The notes beneath the pieces were generated by a model. The model saw nothing but the letters and a program-made list of their open reading frames with translations. It made no database searches and was not told where the DNA came from. The position numbers and the translations under genes were made by a program. DNA of 64,000 bases from Ruminococcus sp. AM22-13. GTDB taxonomy: Bacteria; Bacillota; Clostridia; Lachnospirales; Lachnospiraceae. This document shows, in pieces, positions 43,761-52,810 of this stretch (position 1 is its first letter; every line of letters begins with the position of its first letter). The stretch lies in NCBI RefSeq assembly GCF_003471165.1, contig NZ_QRIL01000009.1, positions 73,134 to 137,133 on the forward strand, given 5' to 3'.

Positions 43761-44393
43761 ATGGGACGACTTACTGTATTAAAACAAATCGCCGCTGATA
43801 TCGCATCTCAGTTCGGGCCTGACTGTGAAGTAGTAATCCATGACCTGAAGACTTCAGAACCAGAGCATTCTATCGTGTATATTGTAAACGGGCATGTTAC
43901 AAACAGAGATATCGGAGACGGACCATCCAGCGCGGTTTTTGATGCGATCCGTAATCAGGAGAAAGGAAAAGCCCCGGAAGACCATACCGGTTATTTGATG
44001 AAAACTTCCGACGGCAAGATTCTTAAATGCAGCACCTCCTACATCCATGACGATGACGGCACTCTTCACTATGTTTTCGGAATCAATTATGATATCACCA
44101 AACTTACCATGATCGAGTCCGCACTTCATTCTCTTGTCACTCCTGAAGACAAAGAAGAAAAGCCGAAAGAAATCACTCACAACGTTAATGATCTTCTTGA
44201 CCATCTGATTGAAGAGTCTGTTGCACTTGTCGGTAAACCTGTAGCTCTGATGAATAAGGAAGATAAAGTTACTGCTATTCAATTCTTAAATGATGCAGGT
44301 GCATTCCTTATCACCAAATCCGGAGATAAAGTTGCAAATTACTTTGGCATCTCCAAATATACGTTATACAGTTATATTGATGTAAACAAATAG
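43761..44393 (+). CDS. YheO-type PAS/helix-turn-helix transcriptional regulator
   Basis: 210 aa. N-terminal YheO-like PAS domain (LKQIAADIASQFGPDCEVVIHDL near residue 6, residues 6-120) and C-terminal HTH_22 domain (ALMNKEDKVTAIQFLNDAGAFLITKSGDKVANYFGISKYTLYSYID). This family often sits beside genes for purine, hydantoin or amino acid breakdown, here divergent from the hydantoinase, so that is a likely target. Start after TAGGAGG. Followed by a strong terminator. Confidence 0.9.
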   Translation: MGRLTVLKQIAADIASQFGPDCEVVIHDLKTSEPEHSIVYIVNGHVTNRDIGDGPSSAVFDAIRNQEKGKAPEDHTGYLMKTSDGKILKCSTSYIHDDDGTLHYVFGINYDITKLTMIESALHSLVTPEDKEEKPKEITHNVNDLLDHLIEESVALVGKPVALMNKEDKVTAIQFLNDAGAFLITKSGDKVANYFGISKYTLYSYIDVNK

Positions 44394-44394
44394 A

Positions 44395-44441
44395 AAAACT
44401 CCCTGGAATACTGTTTTTGCAGTATCTCAGGGAGTTTTTTT
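44395..44441 (+). terminator. Terminator of the YheO-type gene
   Basis: AAAAACTCCCTG-ATACTG pairs with CAGTAT-CAGGGAGTTTTTTT; perfect intrinsic terminator three bases after the stop. Confidence 0.95.
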
Positions 44442-44511
44442 CTATATATCCAGGAACCAGAGGATAATTTATAATATCATGGCAGGAAATCATTTTTTCT
44501 TTTTGGCGCGA

Positions 44512-44538
44512 ATGGTAACTATATGGTATAAATGGTAA
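44512..44538 (+). promoter_or_regulatory. Three direct ATGGTAW repeats, candidate LytTR operator
   Basis: ATGGTAA (44512), ATGGTAT (44523) and ATGGTAA (44532) lie 31 bp upstream of the -35 of the kinase promoter. LytTR regulators bind direct repeats of about 9 bp upstream of promoters, so autoregulation by the neighbouring regulator is plausible. Confidence 0.4.
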
Positions 44539-44569
44539 GCAAATTAGGGGATAAGGGGTTGTGTTTGAT

Positions 44570-44598
44570 TTGGGAATCTTTTATACTGAACATATATT
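44570..44598 (+). promoter_or_regulatory. Promoter of the kinase/regulator pair
   Basis: TTGGGA (44570-44575), 17 bp, TATATT (44593-44598), about 100 bp before the kinase start. Confidence 0.5.
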
Positions 44599-44702
44599 AT
44601 GATATTCCATATAATAATATTCCGGCTGATAGGGAATTTTCTGTCAGGCATTGGCAATGCACCTGATTTTCGTCGGAGTTACAGATGAATGGAGGTGCTG
44701 TT

Positions 44703-45971
44703 ATGCTGGTGCAGGTTTTATCTGCTATTCACAATATAACTATCATGCTTTTCGGGATTTTTTGTTCCGCTTTTTTTCTTGGGGTGAAACCCAGACGCAA
44801 AAATATCCTGACTTTATTTCTGCTGTTTTGCGGACAGGGATCGTTATATATTATTGATTTTCTGATATTCGGGGAAACACTTGCCAATCAGTCTTATCCT
44901 TTGATCGTACATTTTCCTTTGATCTTATTCCTGACTTTTTATTACAAGTATCCTTTAATCTCTTCCGCAGTTTCCGTTTTCTCCGCATACCTATGCTGTC
45001 AGGTGAGTAACTGGATGGGATTATTCGCTCTACAAATAACAGAAGCCCAATGGTGTTATTATACTGCAAGAATCCTGACTACACTTGCCACATTTATCCT
45101 TCTGTACAAATATGTATTCCGCTCCACCCGGACACTCTTTTCCAAAGAGCCAAGAGAACTTTGCATCATAGGTTTTCTGCCTTTTGTTTATTATATTTTT
45201 GATTATGCCTCTACCAAATTTTCCAGTCTGCTTTATTCCGGAAATAAGGCAGTAGTTGAATTTATGGGATTTGCTTTCTGTAACGCTTATCTCGCATTTC
45301 TCATAATCTACTTCCGGGAATATGAAAACAAACAGGAATTAAAACAATACAGCACGCTTCGTGAAATTCAGGTTCAGTCCATGCAAAAAGAAATCGAACA
45401 GGTAAAAATAAGCAGCCAGAAACTTGCGATCCTTCGACATGATATGCGCCATCATCTGAATATCATTCTGACTCAGCTACAAAATGGACATTCAGAAAAA
45501 GTACAGGAATATATCAAAGAAATCAGCTCTGCATACGATGATACGATTATTTCCAACTATTCCAGAAATGAAATGTTAAATTCCGTAATCTCTATTTATC
45601 ATTCTCGTTTCACAGATAAGGGCTTCTCTCTTGAATGTAATATTTCCACATCAAAAGAACTTCCCTGTTCTGACATTGCAGTCTGTACGATCCTGTCAAA
45701 CGCACTGGAGAATGCCATGCATGCTCTGGAACAGATGAACATTGTTTCAAAGCGGGCCAGACTTATTGTTTCTCAGAAAAAAGAACATCTGCTGATCCAG
45801 CTCGAAAATCCTGTAGAGAAAATTCCGGAGTTTGTTGATGGTGTTCCTGTTTCCAACAGAGATGGACATGGAATCGGAGTAAAAAGCATCATTTATTACG
45901 TTGAGCAGTTACATGGACAATGTCATTTTTCTGTCTCTGAACATTGCTTTGTTCTGAGAATTATCATCTGA
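44703..45971 (+). CDS. GHKL-domain sensor histidine kinase (AgrC/VirS-like)
   Basis: 422 aa. Six to seven hydrophobic segments in residues 1-200 form a membrane sensor; a coiled-coil leads to the H-box LRHDMRHHLNIILTQL, then the ATP-binding motifs ILSNALENAMHALE and DGHGIGVKSIIYYVE. This is the type that pairs with LytTR regulators and often senses peptides. The start is ATG 44703 after GGAGGT; a longer frame adds six residues. No AgrB or AgrD-like signal gene is seen nearby. The response regulator follows after 92 bp. Confidence 0.9.
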   Translation: MLVQVLSAIHNITIMLFGIFCSAFFLGVKPRRKNILTLFLLFCGQGSLYIIDFLIFGETLANQSYPLIVHFPLILFLTFYYKYPLISSAVSVFSAYLCCQVSNWMGLFALQITEAQWCYYTARILTTLATFILLYKYVFRSTRTLFSKEPRELCIIGFLPFVYYIFDYASTKFSSLLYSGNKAVVEFMGFAFCNAYLAFLIIYFREYENKQELKQYSTLREIQVQSMQKEIEQVKISSQKLAILRHDMRHHLNIILTQLQNGHSEKVQEYIKEISSAYDDTIISNYSRNEMLNSVISIYHSRFTDKGFSLECNISTSKELPCSDIAVCTILSNALENAMHALEQMNIVSKRARLIVSQKKEHLLIQLENPVEKIPEFVDGVPVSNRDGHGIGVKSIIYYVEQLHGQCHFSVSEHCFVLRIII

Positions 45972-45986
45972 TGTTTTGGTATACAG

Positions 45987-46026
45987 ATTTTAGCAATTCC
46001 GGAAAAATACCGGAGTTGCTATAAAA
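45987..46026. repeat. 40 bp hairpin between kinase and regulator genes
   Basis: ATTTTAGCAA-TTCCGG-aaaaata-CCGG-AG-TTGCTATAAAAT. The outer TAGCAATTCC/GAGTTGCTATA boundaries are shared with the hairpin at 61414-61492. It could modulate expression between the two genes. Confidence 0.6.
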
Positions 46027-46063
46027 TGGTTTTACATAATCTTATAGAAAGGTCTTATAATTT

Positions 46064-46798
46064 ATGAAAATAGCAATCTGTGATGATGAACTATCTTCCA
46101 TTCAGGAAATACGCTCTCTTCTGACGCACTGGGCGGTCAGACACGATCTGTCTTTTACCTTGTATCAATATTCCAATGGAGACGATCTGCTTCTTGCTTT
46201 GAAACATACTTCTATGGATCTGATCATTCTGGATATTATCATGCCGTTACTAAATGGGCTGGATACAGCCAGAGAGCTTAGAAGTGAGGGTATTACTGTT
46301 CCACTTATCTTTCTAACCTCATCGAGGGATTTCGCTTTGGAATCTTATGAAGTAAAAGCTTTAAATTACCTGCTTAAACCAATAGACAGCCGGAAGCTCT
46401 TCTCTGTCCTGGATGATTTTCTGAAGAATTTTGAAAGCTCTGCCGAAACTTTTACTGCACATACCGCAAACGGTTTCTGTAAAATAGCACTCAATGATGT
46501 AGATTATCTGGAAGCACAGAATAAATGGGTGCTGGTATATCTCTCTGACGGAAAAGTCCAAAAACTACGTGAACAGTTTTCGAAATGCGAAGGGATCTTT
46601 ACCCCTGAAAAGGGGTTCTTTAAGTGTCACCGCAGTTATATTGTAAACCTTTCACGCATCCGGCAGTTCACAAGAACACAGATTACTACTGCATTTTCTT
46701 CCTCTGTCCCAATTTCCAGGAACAGCTACGCCGCATTTAAGGATGCATATTTTGCATTTATGTTTGACTCAGGAACAAATTTCACAACTCTTGATTAA
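46064..46798 (+). CDS. LytTR-family response regulator
   Basis: 244 aa. Receiver domain with acidic pocket ICDDE (residues 5-9), phospho-acceptor D57 in LIILDIIMPLLNG and K107 region LLKPID; C-terminal LytTR DNA-binding domain (YLEAQNKWVLVYLSDGKV, FKCHRSYIVNLSRIRQFTR). Partner of the preceding kinase. Probably controls its own operon through the repeats at 44512-44538 and unknown targets elsewhere. Confidence 0.93.
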   Translation: MKIAICDDELSSIQEIRSLLTHWAVRHDLSFTLYQYSNGDDLLLALKHTSMDLIILDIIMPLLNGLDTARELRSEGITVPLIFLTSSRDFALESYEVKALNYLLKPIDSRKLFSVLDDFLKNFESSAETFTAHTANGFCKIALNDVDYLEAQNKWVLVYLSDGKVQKLREQFSKCEGIFTPEKGFFKCHRSYIVNLSRIRQFTRTQITTAFSSSVPISRNSYAAFKDAYFAFMFDSGTNFTTLD

Positions 46799-46811
46799 TT
46801 TGATTAGTTCT

Positions 46812-46997
46812 TTACTTTTCCATCTCATGCGCCTGTTTATAAATTTCACAGGCAGCATGATTTACACATCTGTCATGTGCACAGTCCATAAATGTTAATG
46901 TTCTTTTGCCTCCTTCTACAGTATACTCGCAGCAAACCGTCTGCGCCCCATTACACGTTCTACAAAATCCCGAAATAAATTCTTCTTCAATTTCCAT
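46812..46997 (-). CDS. Small Cys-rich hypothetical protein
   Basis: 61 aa. CRTC at residues 12-15, CC at 22-23, then C...C...C in the C-terminal half with two His (DCAHDRCVNHAACEIY), suggesting a zinc-binding or iron-sulfur fold. Good ribosome site (TAGGAG, 8 nt). No recognised family. It is convergent with the LytTR regulator, 13 bp apart, and divergent from the 175 aa hypothetical gene. Confidence 0.65.
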   Translation of the reverse strand: MEIEEEFISGFCRTCNGAQTVCCEYTVEGGKRTLTFMDCAHDRCVNHAACEIYKQAHEMEK

Positions 46998-47224
46998 AAT
47001 TCTTCTCCTATCTCATATAATAATGTTAAGGTAAAAAGATCTTTTCTCCCTGACTTGATGTCTATGTCAAATTTTCTCTTATCTCGTTAAAATTGTAGCA
47101 ATATTCACAATTTTTCCATTTAATTTCGTATTTTTATTGCATTTTATTACAAACAGATTTATAATCAGTATAACATAAAAATATGCGGAAATGCCAAAAT
47201 ATAATGAAAAAGAGGGAAAATGTT

Positions 47225-47752
47225 ATGAACAAAGAACTATATGACGAAGCGGTGCGCTCTAACACTCTTTCAAAGAATCTGATTGCTGAATTAATGGAGA
47301 GCATGAACTACAGCAGTATTTCATTTATCAACTGGACTGTAGAAGTATTGAAGATTATCAAAACACGACTGGAACGTGGAGATAAGATTACAGATGAAGT
47401 GTCTAAAATTACTTACGATATGAAATCTTTCCGTAAATTCGTAGAGACTAATTTCTCTTCCTATATTACAAGCCAGGTTTTCGATGCCCCTGACAAAGCC
47501 GAGAAAGTATATTTTTCTCTTGAAGCATCCGAAGACGGACATACTTACAATATGGTCATGACAAGTTCTTCAAAGAATAAAACATATAAGTGGATCTCCA
47601 GTCTCAGCGAGCGCTTCTCATTAGTTGAAATGATTGCTACCGGAATTGTATACCTGAAAGATAATAAAACAAATACATATCAGCCATTTATTTCCAAAAA
47701 CGGTAAATACTGCAGATATGATGTAGAAAAGGGACAGATCATAGAATTATAA
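47225..47752 (+). CDS. Hypothetical protein
   Basis: 175 aa, no family recognised. Start set at ATG 47225, after GAGGG; two upstream in-frame ATGs are less well placed. Predicted soluble, mixed alpha/beta, with a helical N-terminus (residues 1-60, ELYDEAVRSNTLSKNLIAELMES) and a strand-rich C-terminus (KVYFSLEASEDGHTYNMVMTSSSKNKTYKWI). No signal peptide. Monocistronic, with a terminator shared with ilvC on the opposite strand. Confidence 0.7.
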   Translation: MNKELYDEAVRSNTLSKNLIAELMESMNYSSISFINWTVEVLKIIKTRLERGDKITDEVSKITYDMKSFRKFVETNFSSYITSQVFDAPDKAEKVYFSLEASEDGHTYNMVMTSSSKNKTYKWISSLSERFSLVEMIATGIVYLKDNKTNTYQPFISKNGKYCRYDVEKGQIIEL

Positions 47753-47852
47753 CCTTAAGTCTATTGCCGATCGAATATTTACAATTGAATCAAAGGACAA
47801 ATAAATTCTTCTGACAAACTTAAGAATATCATTAATAACAAAATTTATTAAA

Positions 47853-47884
47853 AAAATCCCCCGCTTAATGGCGAGGGATTTTAA
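47853..47884. terminator. Bidirectional terminator between the hypothetical gene and ilvC
   Basis: AAAATCCCCCGC-ttaatg-GCGAGGGATTTT, between convergent genes. Confidence 0.88.
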
Positions 47885-47900
47885 TTTAATCATATTCAGA

Positions 47901-48935
<1,035 letters not shown>

Positions 48936-48942
48936 CTAATCG

Positions 48943-48989
48943 TAAAAAAAATTTATCGTTAAGGGATCTAGGCCCCTAGCAAACTTAAC
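48943..48989 (-). terminator. Terminator-like hairpin between ilvN and ilvC
   Basis: On the minus strand GTTAAG-tttgctagGGGcctagatCCC-TTAAC (48958-48989) is followed by GATAAATTTTTTTT. It includes palindrome CTAGGGGCCTAG. Could separate expression of ilvN and ilvC or act as an attenuator. Confidence 0.55.
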
Positions 48990-49056
48990 AAAATATATTC
49001 TGTTCCCTGAGATATGTAAATATGTAAATATTTAAATAACACTCTCTCATTCACTC

Positions 49057-49554
49057 TTACAGATAAGTAACATCCTCCGAACCTCTTGACAGTCCGGTCA
49101 TTCCGGTACGTGCAAGTTCAAGAATTTCATAATCTCCCATCAGTTCAAGGAATGCTTCCAGTTTCTTATAATTGCCTGTCATCTCCAGAATCATGGAATC
49201 CACACTTACGTCTGCAACCTTTGCATGGAAAACATCCGCAATGGAAATAAGACTCTGTCTCTGCTCCGGCTTCGCTGCCACTTTAATCATCAGTAATTCA
49301 TGGCATACACTGTTATCCGGTTCAAGAATCTTGATTTCTCTTACATCTACAAGCTTGGCAAGCTGATTCGTAATCTGCTCCAGGATCAGTTCATCCCCGC
49401 TGCACACAACGGTAATTCTGGAAAAGCGTTCGTCCGCTGTCACACCTCCGGTAATGCTATCGATGTTGTAGCCTCTGCGGCTGAATAGTCCAGATACTCT
49501 GGTTGTTACACCTGCTGTGTTATCTACTAACAGGGATAATACTCTCTTCTGCAT
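49057..49554 (-). CDS. ilvN: Acetolactate synthase small (regulatory) subunit
   Basis: 165 aa. N-terminal ACT domain (VLSLLVDNTAGVTTRVSGLFSRRGYNIDSIT) and C-terminal ALS_ss_C region. Confers valine feedback inhibition on the catalytic subunit IlvB, which is not encoded here. The start is ATG 49554, preceded by AGGTGG; the track frame begins eight codons upstream. Strong promoter at 49621-49648. Confidence 0.95.
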   Translation of the reverse strand: MQKRVLSLLVDNTAGVTTRVSGLFSRRGYNIDSITGGVTADERFSRITVVCSGDELILEQITNQLAKLVDVREIKILEPDNSVCHELLMIKVAAKPEQRQSLISIADVFHAKVADVSVDSMILEMTGNYKKLEAFLELMGDYEILELARTGMTGLSRGSEDVTYL

Positions 49555-49620
49555 GTTCCACCTGCTTCCATCGTGCATCCTTTCAGCACGTTAATATAAT
49601 AAATAGCTCGTATGGTTATC

Positions 49621-49648
49621 ATTATATCAATAATCATAATTTTGTCAA
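49621..49648 (-). promoter_or_regulatory. Sigma-A promoter of ilvN-ilvC
   Basis: TTGACA (49643-49648) and TATAAT (49621-49626) on the minus strand, 16 bp spacer. I saw no T-box motif in the short leader. Confidence 0.8.
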
Positions 49649-49704
49649 TAAATTTTTCACACAAAAACAAATGTCTTTCTGCGACAGCTTTTGTAGATTT
49701 TTTC

Positions 49705-49731
49705 GTTACCGGGCAAGAAGCGAACAGTAAC
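49705..49731 (-). repeat. 27 bp GTTACTG mini-element
   Basis: On the minus strand GTTACTGTTCGCTTCTTGCC-CGGTAAC, aligned with the mini-elements at 2196 and 34870. Located between the phosphatase stop and the ilvN promoter. Confidence 0.7.
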
Positions 49732-49742
49732 ATTTTTTCTGT

Positions 49743-50795
49743 CTATATCAGATACTTGTCCCTGAGTTCTTCCACCATCTTTGGCTTCAGATAAAATACC
49801 TCCTGGAAAAACTTTTCCATAGAGCCATATTTCAGCTTTATCATTTCAAATACGATTCTGAGATATTCCTCTTTTACTTCATAAAAGGTCTGCAGTTTTC
49901 TCTGCATATTTTCATCTGCTTCCGGCCAGGTCTGCAGAAGTCTCTGCATATACAGGAAATCCTTTGCCAGATACCGGTTCGTGCGCAGATAATCTTCATA
50001 GATAATTCGGTCCTCAACACCAAGCAGGCTCAGTAGAAATGCCGTTCCGAGTCCGGTGCGGTCTTTTCCTGTCTCACAGTGCCAGAGAACGGCTCCTGTC
50101 TCCTGCTGGAAAAGAATATCTATAAACCTGGCATATTGTTTCAACACCAGCTGATCTTCGCACAAATTTCTGTACTGTGTCCGCATATACATTTCTACAT
50201 CATCCGGCATTTTATCCAGCCAGTCCAGAAGTTCTTCTTTGTTGCTGATCTTCTGTATAGCTTCATCTACGACTGGCACATGATAGTACTCCACATCTGC
50301 CATGATCGTATCCGGTCTGCACTTACGTTCCACCGAAGAGCGCAGGTCAATAATTATTTTCAGATTATATTCTTCCACCAGTCTGGTCTTGTCTGCGTTG
50401 GACAGATGGTATAACTCCCCGCTTCTTAAAAGCCGTCTTGGCAGAATATGTCTGCCATCCGCAGTCGCAATCGCACCAAGATCCCTGGTATTCGAAAGGC
50501 TCTGAAGAAGGATTCTACCTCCCTTTGGAAATCCGGACGCCATATCCGGGTTTAAGATTCTAAGAATCCGGATGCACTCATAGATTTCCTTCTCTGTCAT
50601 ATCAAATTTGTATCTTTTCTTACGTCTGGTAACGATTACAAGATAATTCACACTCAGCTGCCTGTCATCGCCCTCATCTGAGCCCTCTTTTCTCATATAA
50701 GCCCATACGATGTCTTTGCATGGAAGGCTGTTTATCATCATGTGTCTGGTAAAAACCAGAAATCCATCTTCAATTCGTATTTTTCCGTACTTCAT
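49743..50795 (-). CDS. Tyrosine/serine protein phosphatase with N-terminal PH-like region
   Basis: 350 aa. Residues about 105-350 are the Y_phosphatase3 fold: NTRDLGAI...GRHILPRRLLRSGEL, then the P-loop WHCETGKDRTGLGTAF with catalytic Cys and Arg. The N-terminal 100 residues are strand-rich and end in a helix (MTEKEIYECIRIL), resembling a PH-like or bPH domain. Substrate may be phosphotyrosine or phosphoinositide. Start ATG 50795 after GGAGTGG; an ATG five codons upstream is less likely. Confidence 0.85.
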   Translation of the reverse strand: MKYGKIRIEDGFLVFTRHMMINSLPCKDIVWAYMRKEGSDEGDDRQLSVNYLVIVTRRKKRYKFDMTEKEIYECIRILRILNPDMASGFPKGGRILLQSLSNTRDLGAIATADGRHILPRRLLRSGELYHLSNADKTRLVEEYNLKIIIDLRSSVERKCRPDTIMADVEYYHVPVVDEAIQKISNKEELLDWLDKMPDDVEMYMRTQYRNLCEDQLVLKQYARFIDILFQQETGAVLWHCETGKDRTGLGTAFLLSLLGVEDRIIYEDYLRTNRYLAKDFLYMQRLLQTWPEADENMQRKLQTFYEVKEEYLRIVFEMIKLKYGSMEKFFQEVFYLKPKMVEELRDKYLI

Positions 50796-50931
50796 GTTCC
50801 ACCACTCCACTATCTACGGTTTTATTGTTTTTTCATAACAATCTCTTTTTCAGGATAGCATAGAAATCCTGATTTGACAATTCCTGTCAATCGTTTATAA
50901 TCTAGTTATTCTTCTGAAAGGATACATAATT

Positions 50932-51876
50932 ATGGAAAATCTTGTTTTCTGTCTTAACGCCACGATTCCCATCTTTCTGACATTGATGCTGGGACTTTTT
51001 TTCAGGCGGATCGGGCTTTTTGATGACATTTTTGTCAGCCGGTTAAACAAATTTGTATTTAATGCCGCATTGCCCGCTCTCTTGTTTCTGGACATTGCGA
51101 AATCTGATTTCTACAGTGTCTGGAATACAAAGTTCGTATTATTCTGTTTCTTTGTAACCCTGATCAGCATCGGAATCTCCACAGGACTTTCTTATCTGCT
51201 GAAGCCGCGCAACATTCAGGGTGAATTTATCCAGGCATCTTACCGAAGCAGTGCAGCGATCCTTGGTATTGCCATTATCCAGAATCTCTACGGAAACGCC
51301 GGAATGGCTCCGCTTATGATCATCGGAAGCGTGCCTCTTTACAATATCATGGCCGTCACAACACTTTCTCTCTTCGCTCCCGGCGGTGGAAAGCTTGATA
51401 CGGCAAAACTTATCAAAACTCTAAAAGGAATCGCCACAAATCCTATCATCCTCGGAATTCTGACCGGTATGATATGGTCATTACTGCATTTCCCGATGCC
51501 GGCGATTCTCGAAACTTCCGTAAATAATCTCGGAAAAACAGCTACTCCTCTTGGACTGATGGCCATGGGCGGCGCATTGAAATTCGGCAAGGCATTTGCA
51601 AGGCCAAAACCGCTGATTGCCTGTACTTTCTTAAAGCTGGCAGGATATGAGGCAGTATTTCTTCCGATTGCCGTGATGCTTGGCTTTTCCCATGATATGC
51701 TGGTAGCGATCATTATCATGCTGGGTTCTGCCACAACTGTAAGCTGCTATATCATGGCAAAGAACATGAATTACGATGGAGATTTTACCTCCGGTGTCGT
51801 TATGACTACCACTCTGTTCAGTTCGTTTACCATGACAATCTGGCTTTATATATGCAGAAGCCTGGGACTTATTTAA
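50932..51876 (+). CDS. AEC-family (auxin efflux carrier-like) transporter
   Basis: 314 aa, about ten transmembrane helices in two five-helix halves. Motifs FNAALPALLFLDIAKSD, QASYRSSAAILGIAIIQNLYG and AMGGALKFG are typical of AEC permeases, which often move carboxylic acids such as malate. Substrate unknown. Start after GAAAGGA. Divergent from the phosphatase. Confidence 0.9.
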   Translation: MENLVFCLNATIPIFLTLMLGLFFRRIGLFDDIFVSRLNKFVFNAALPALLFLDIAKSDFYSVWNTKFVLFCFFVTLISIGISTGLSYLLKPRNIQGEFIQASYRSSAAILGIAIIQNLYGNAGMAPLMIIGSVPLYNIMAVTTLSLFAPGGGKLDTAKLIKTLKGIATNPIILGILTGMIWSLLHFPMPAILETSVNNLGKTATPLGLMAMGGALKFGKAFARPKPLIACTFLKLAGYEAVFLPIAVMLGFSHDMLVAIIIMLGSATTVSCYIMAKNMNYDGDFTSGVVMTTTLFSSFTMTIWLYICRSLGLI

Positions 51877-51894
51877 TCCCAGGCTTCTTTTTTT
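51857..51894 (+). terminator. Terminator overlapping the end of the AEC transporter gene
   Basis: AGAAGCCTGGGA pairs with TCCCAGGCTTCT, followed by seven T residues. The 5' arm encodes the last residues (RSLGLI) and the stop codon lies in the loop. Confidence 0.92.
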
Positions 51895-51971
51895 ATTGCT
51901 TTTATATTTTTCAGTACTCTTTTTCATTCGCTGCCTCTATCAGACAATATCCGGAATGATTTTTATCCGGC

Positions 51972-52793
51972 TTATATAAGTCCCAGATATTCAAGACCAT
52001 TCCGGATTCCGTAATGGAACATATCCTGCGTGATATAATCTGCCAGTGCTTTTATCTTCTCTGAACCATTTCCCATCGCAACTTTCACAGCTGCGTATTC
52101 AAACATCGCCAGATCATTATTGCTGTCTCCGAATATGATCGTATCTTCCCATGGGATATCAAAGAGTTTACAGACTGCGGCAATTCCCACTGCTTTGTTA
52201 AATCCTTTCGGAACCAGTTCAATCGTCGTTCCTGCGATTCCGGAATTGCTCTCATGACGGATAATGTCATAATATTCGCCAAGCTCCCTGCACGCAGCTT
52301 CTGCATCGCAGCCCTTCACCATCTTGGCACTGATCTTATTGATCTTCATACAGTCTTCATTTCCTCTGATTGGTCTCCATTTTGATCCGAGGGACTCTGT
52401 GATTAAGTCACAATACCAATTGATATCTGTATTATACTCATCTTTGTCATAATACATTAAATCTGCGCCTTCCATCACAGGAACCAGACCGTATTTACGA
52501 AGAATTTCCACAGACAGTTTCGCAACTTCCGGCGTCATTTCTTTATTAAACAGGCGCTTTCCATCTTTTTCTATGGTTGCTCCACAAGCACTGATCATTC
52601 CTGTAAAGGGAAGTTCTTCCAGATACCAGGATACAAAAGCTCTGCTTCTTCCTGTACAAAGCCAGGCTTCATGACCGTTTTCTCTTAGCTTTTTCAGTGC
52701 TTCTTTAGTGCTGGCAGGAACTCCCTTTTCCATATCACAGAGAGTTCCGTCTGCGTCAAAAAATACTGCTTTTTTCTCTGTATTTCTGCTCAT
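51972..52793 (-). CDS. Cof-type HAD-superfamily phosphatase
   Basis: 273 aa. HAD motif I VFFDADGTLCDM (nucleophile Asp near 13), motif II in LCTGRS, motif III Lys in AVGIAAVCK and motif IV IIFGDSNNDLAMFEYA; a C2 cap domain lies between. Typical of IIB/Cof sugar phosphatases; substrate unknown. Start after GAGGAG, 17 bp from the M18 peptidase gene, so probably co-transcribed. Confidence 0.92.
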   Translation of the reverse strand: MSRNTEKKAVFFDADGTLCDMEKGVPASTKEALKKLRENGHEAWLCTGRSRAFVSWYLEELPFTGMISACGATIEKDGKRLFNKEMTPEVAKLSVEILRKYGLVPVMEGADLMYYDKDEYNTDINWYCDLITESLGSKWRPIRGNEDCMKINKISAKMVKGCDAEAACRELGEYYDIIRHESNSGIAGTTIELVPKGFNKAVGIAAVCKLFDIPWEDTIIFGDSNNDLAMFEYAAVKVAMGNGSEKIKALADYITQDMFHYGIRNGLEYLGLI

Positions 52794-52810
52794 GTGCTGT
52801 TCTCCTCTAT

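Noticed and set aside
49555..49620. Possible T-box or leader peptide for ilvN
   Set aside because: GGTGGAAC just before the start resembles part of a T-box, but the leader from the promoter is only about 65 nt, too short for a T-box, and no Leu/Ile/Val-rich peptide is encoded.
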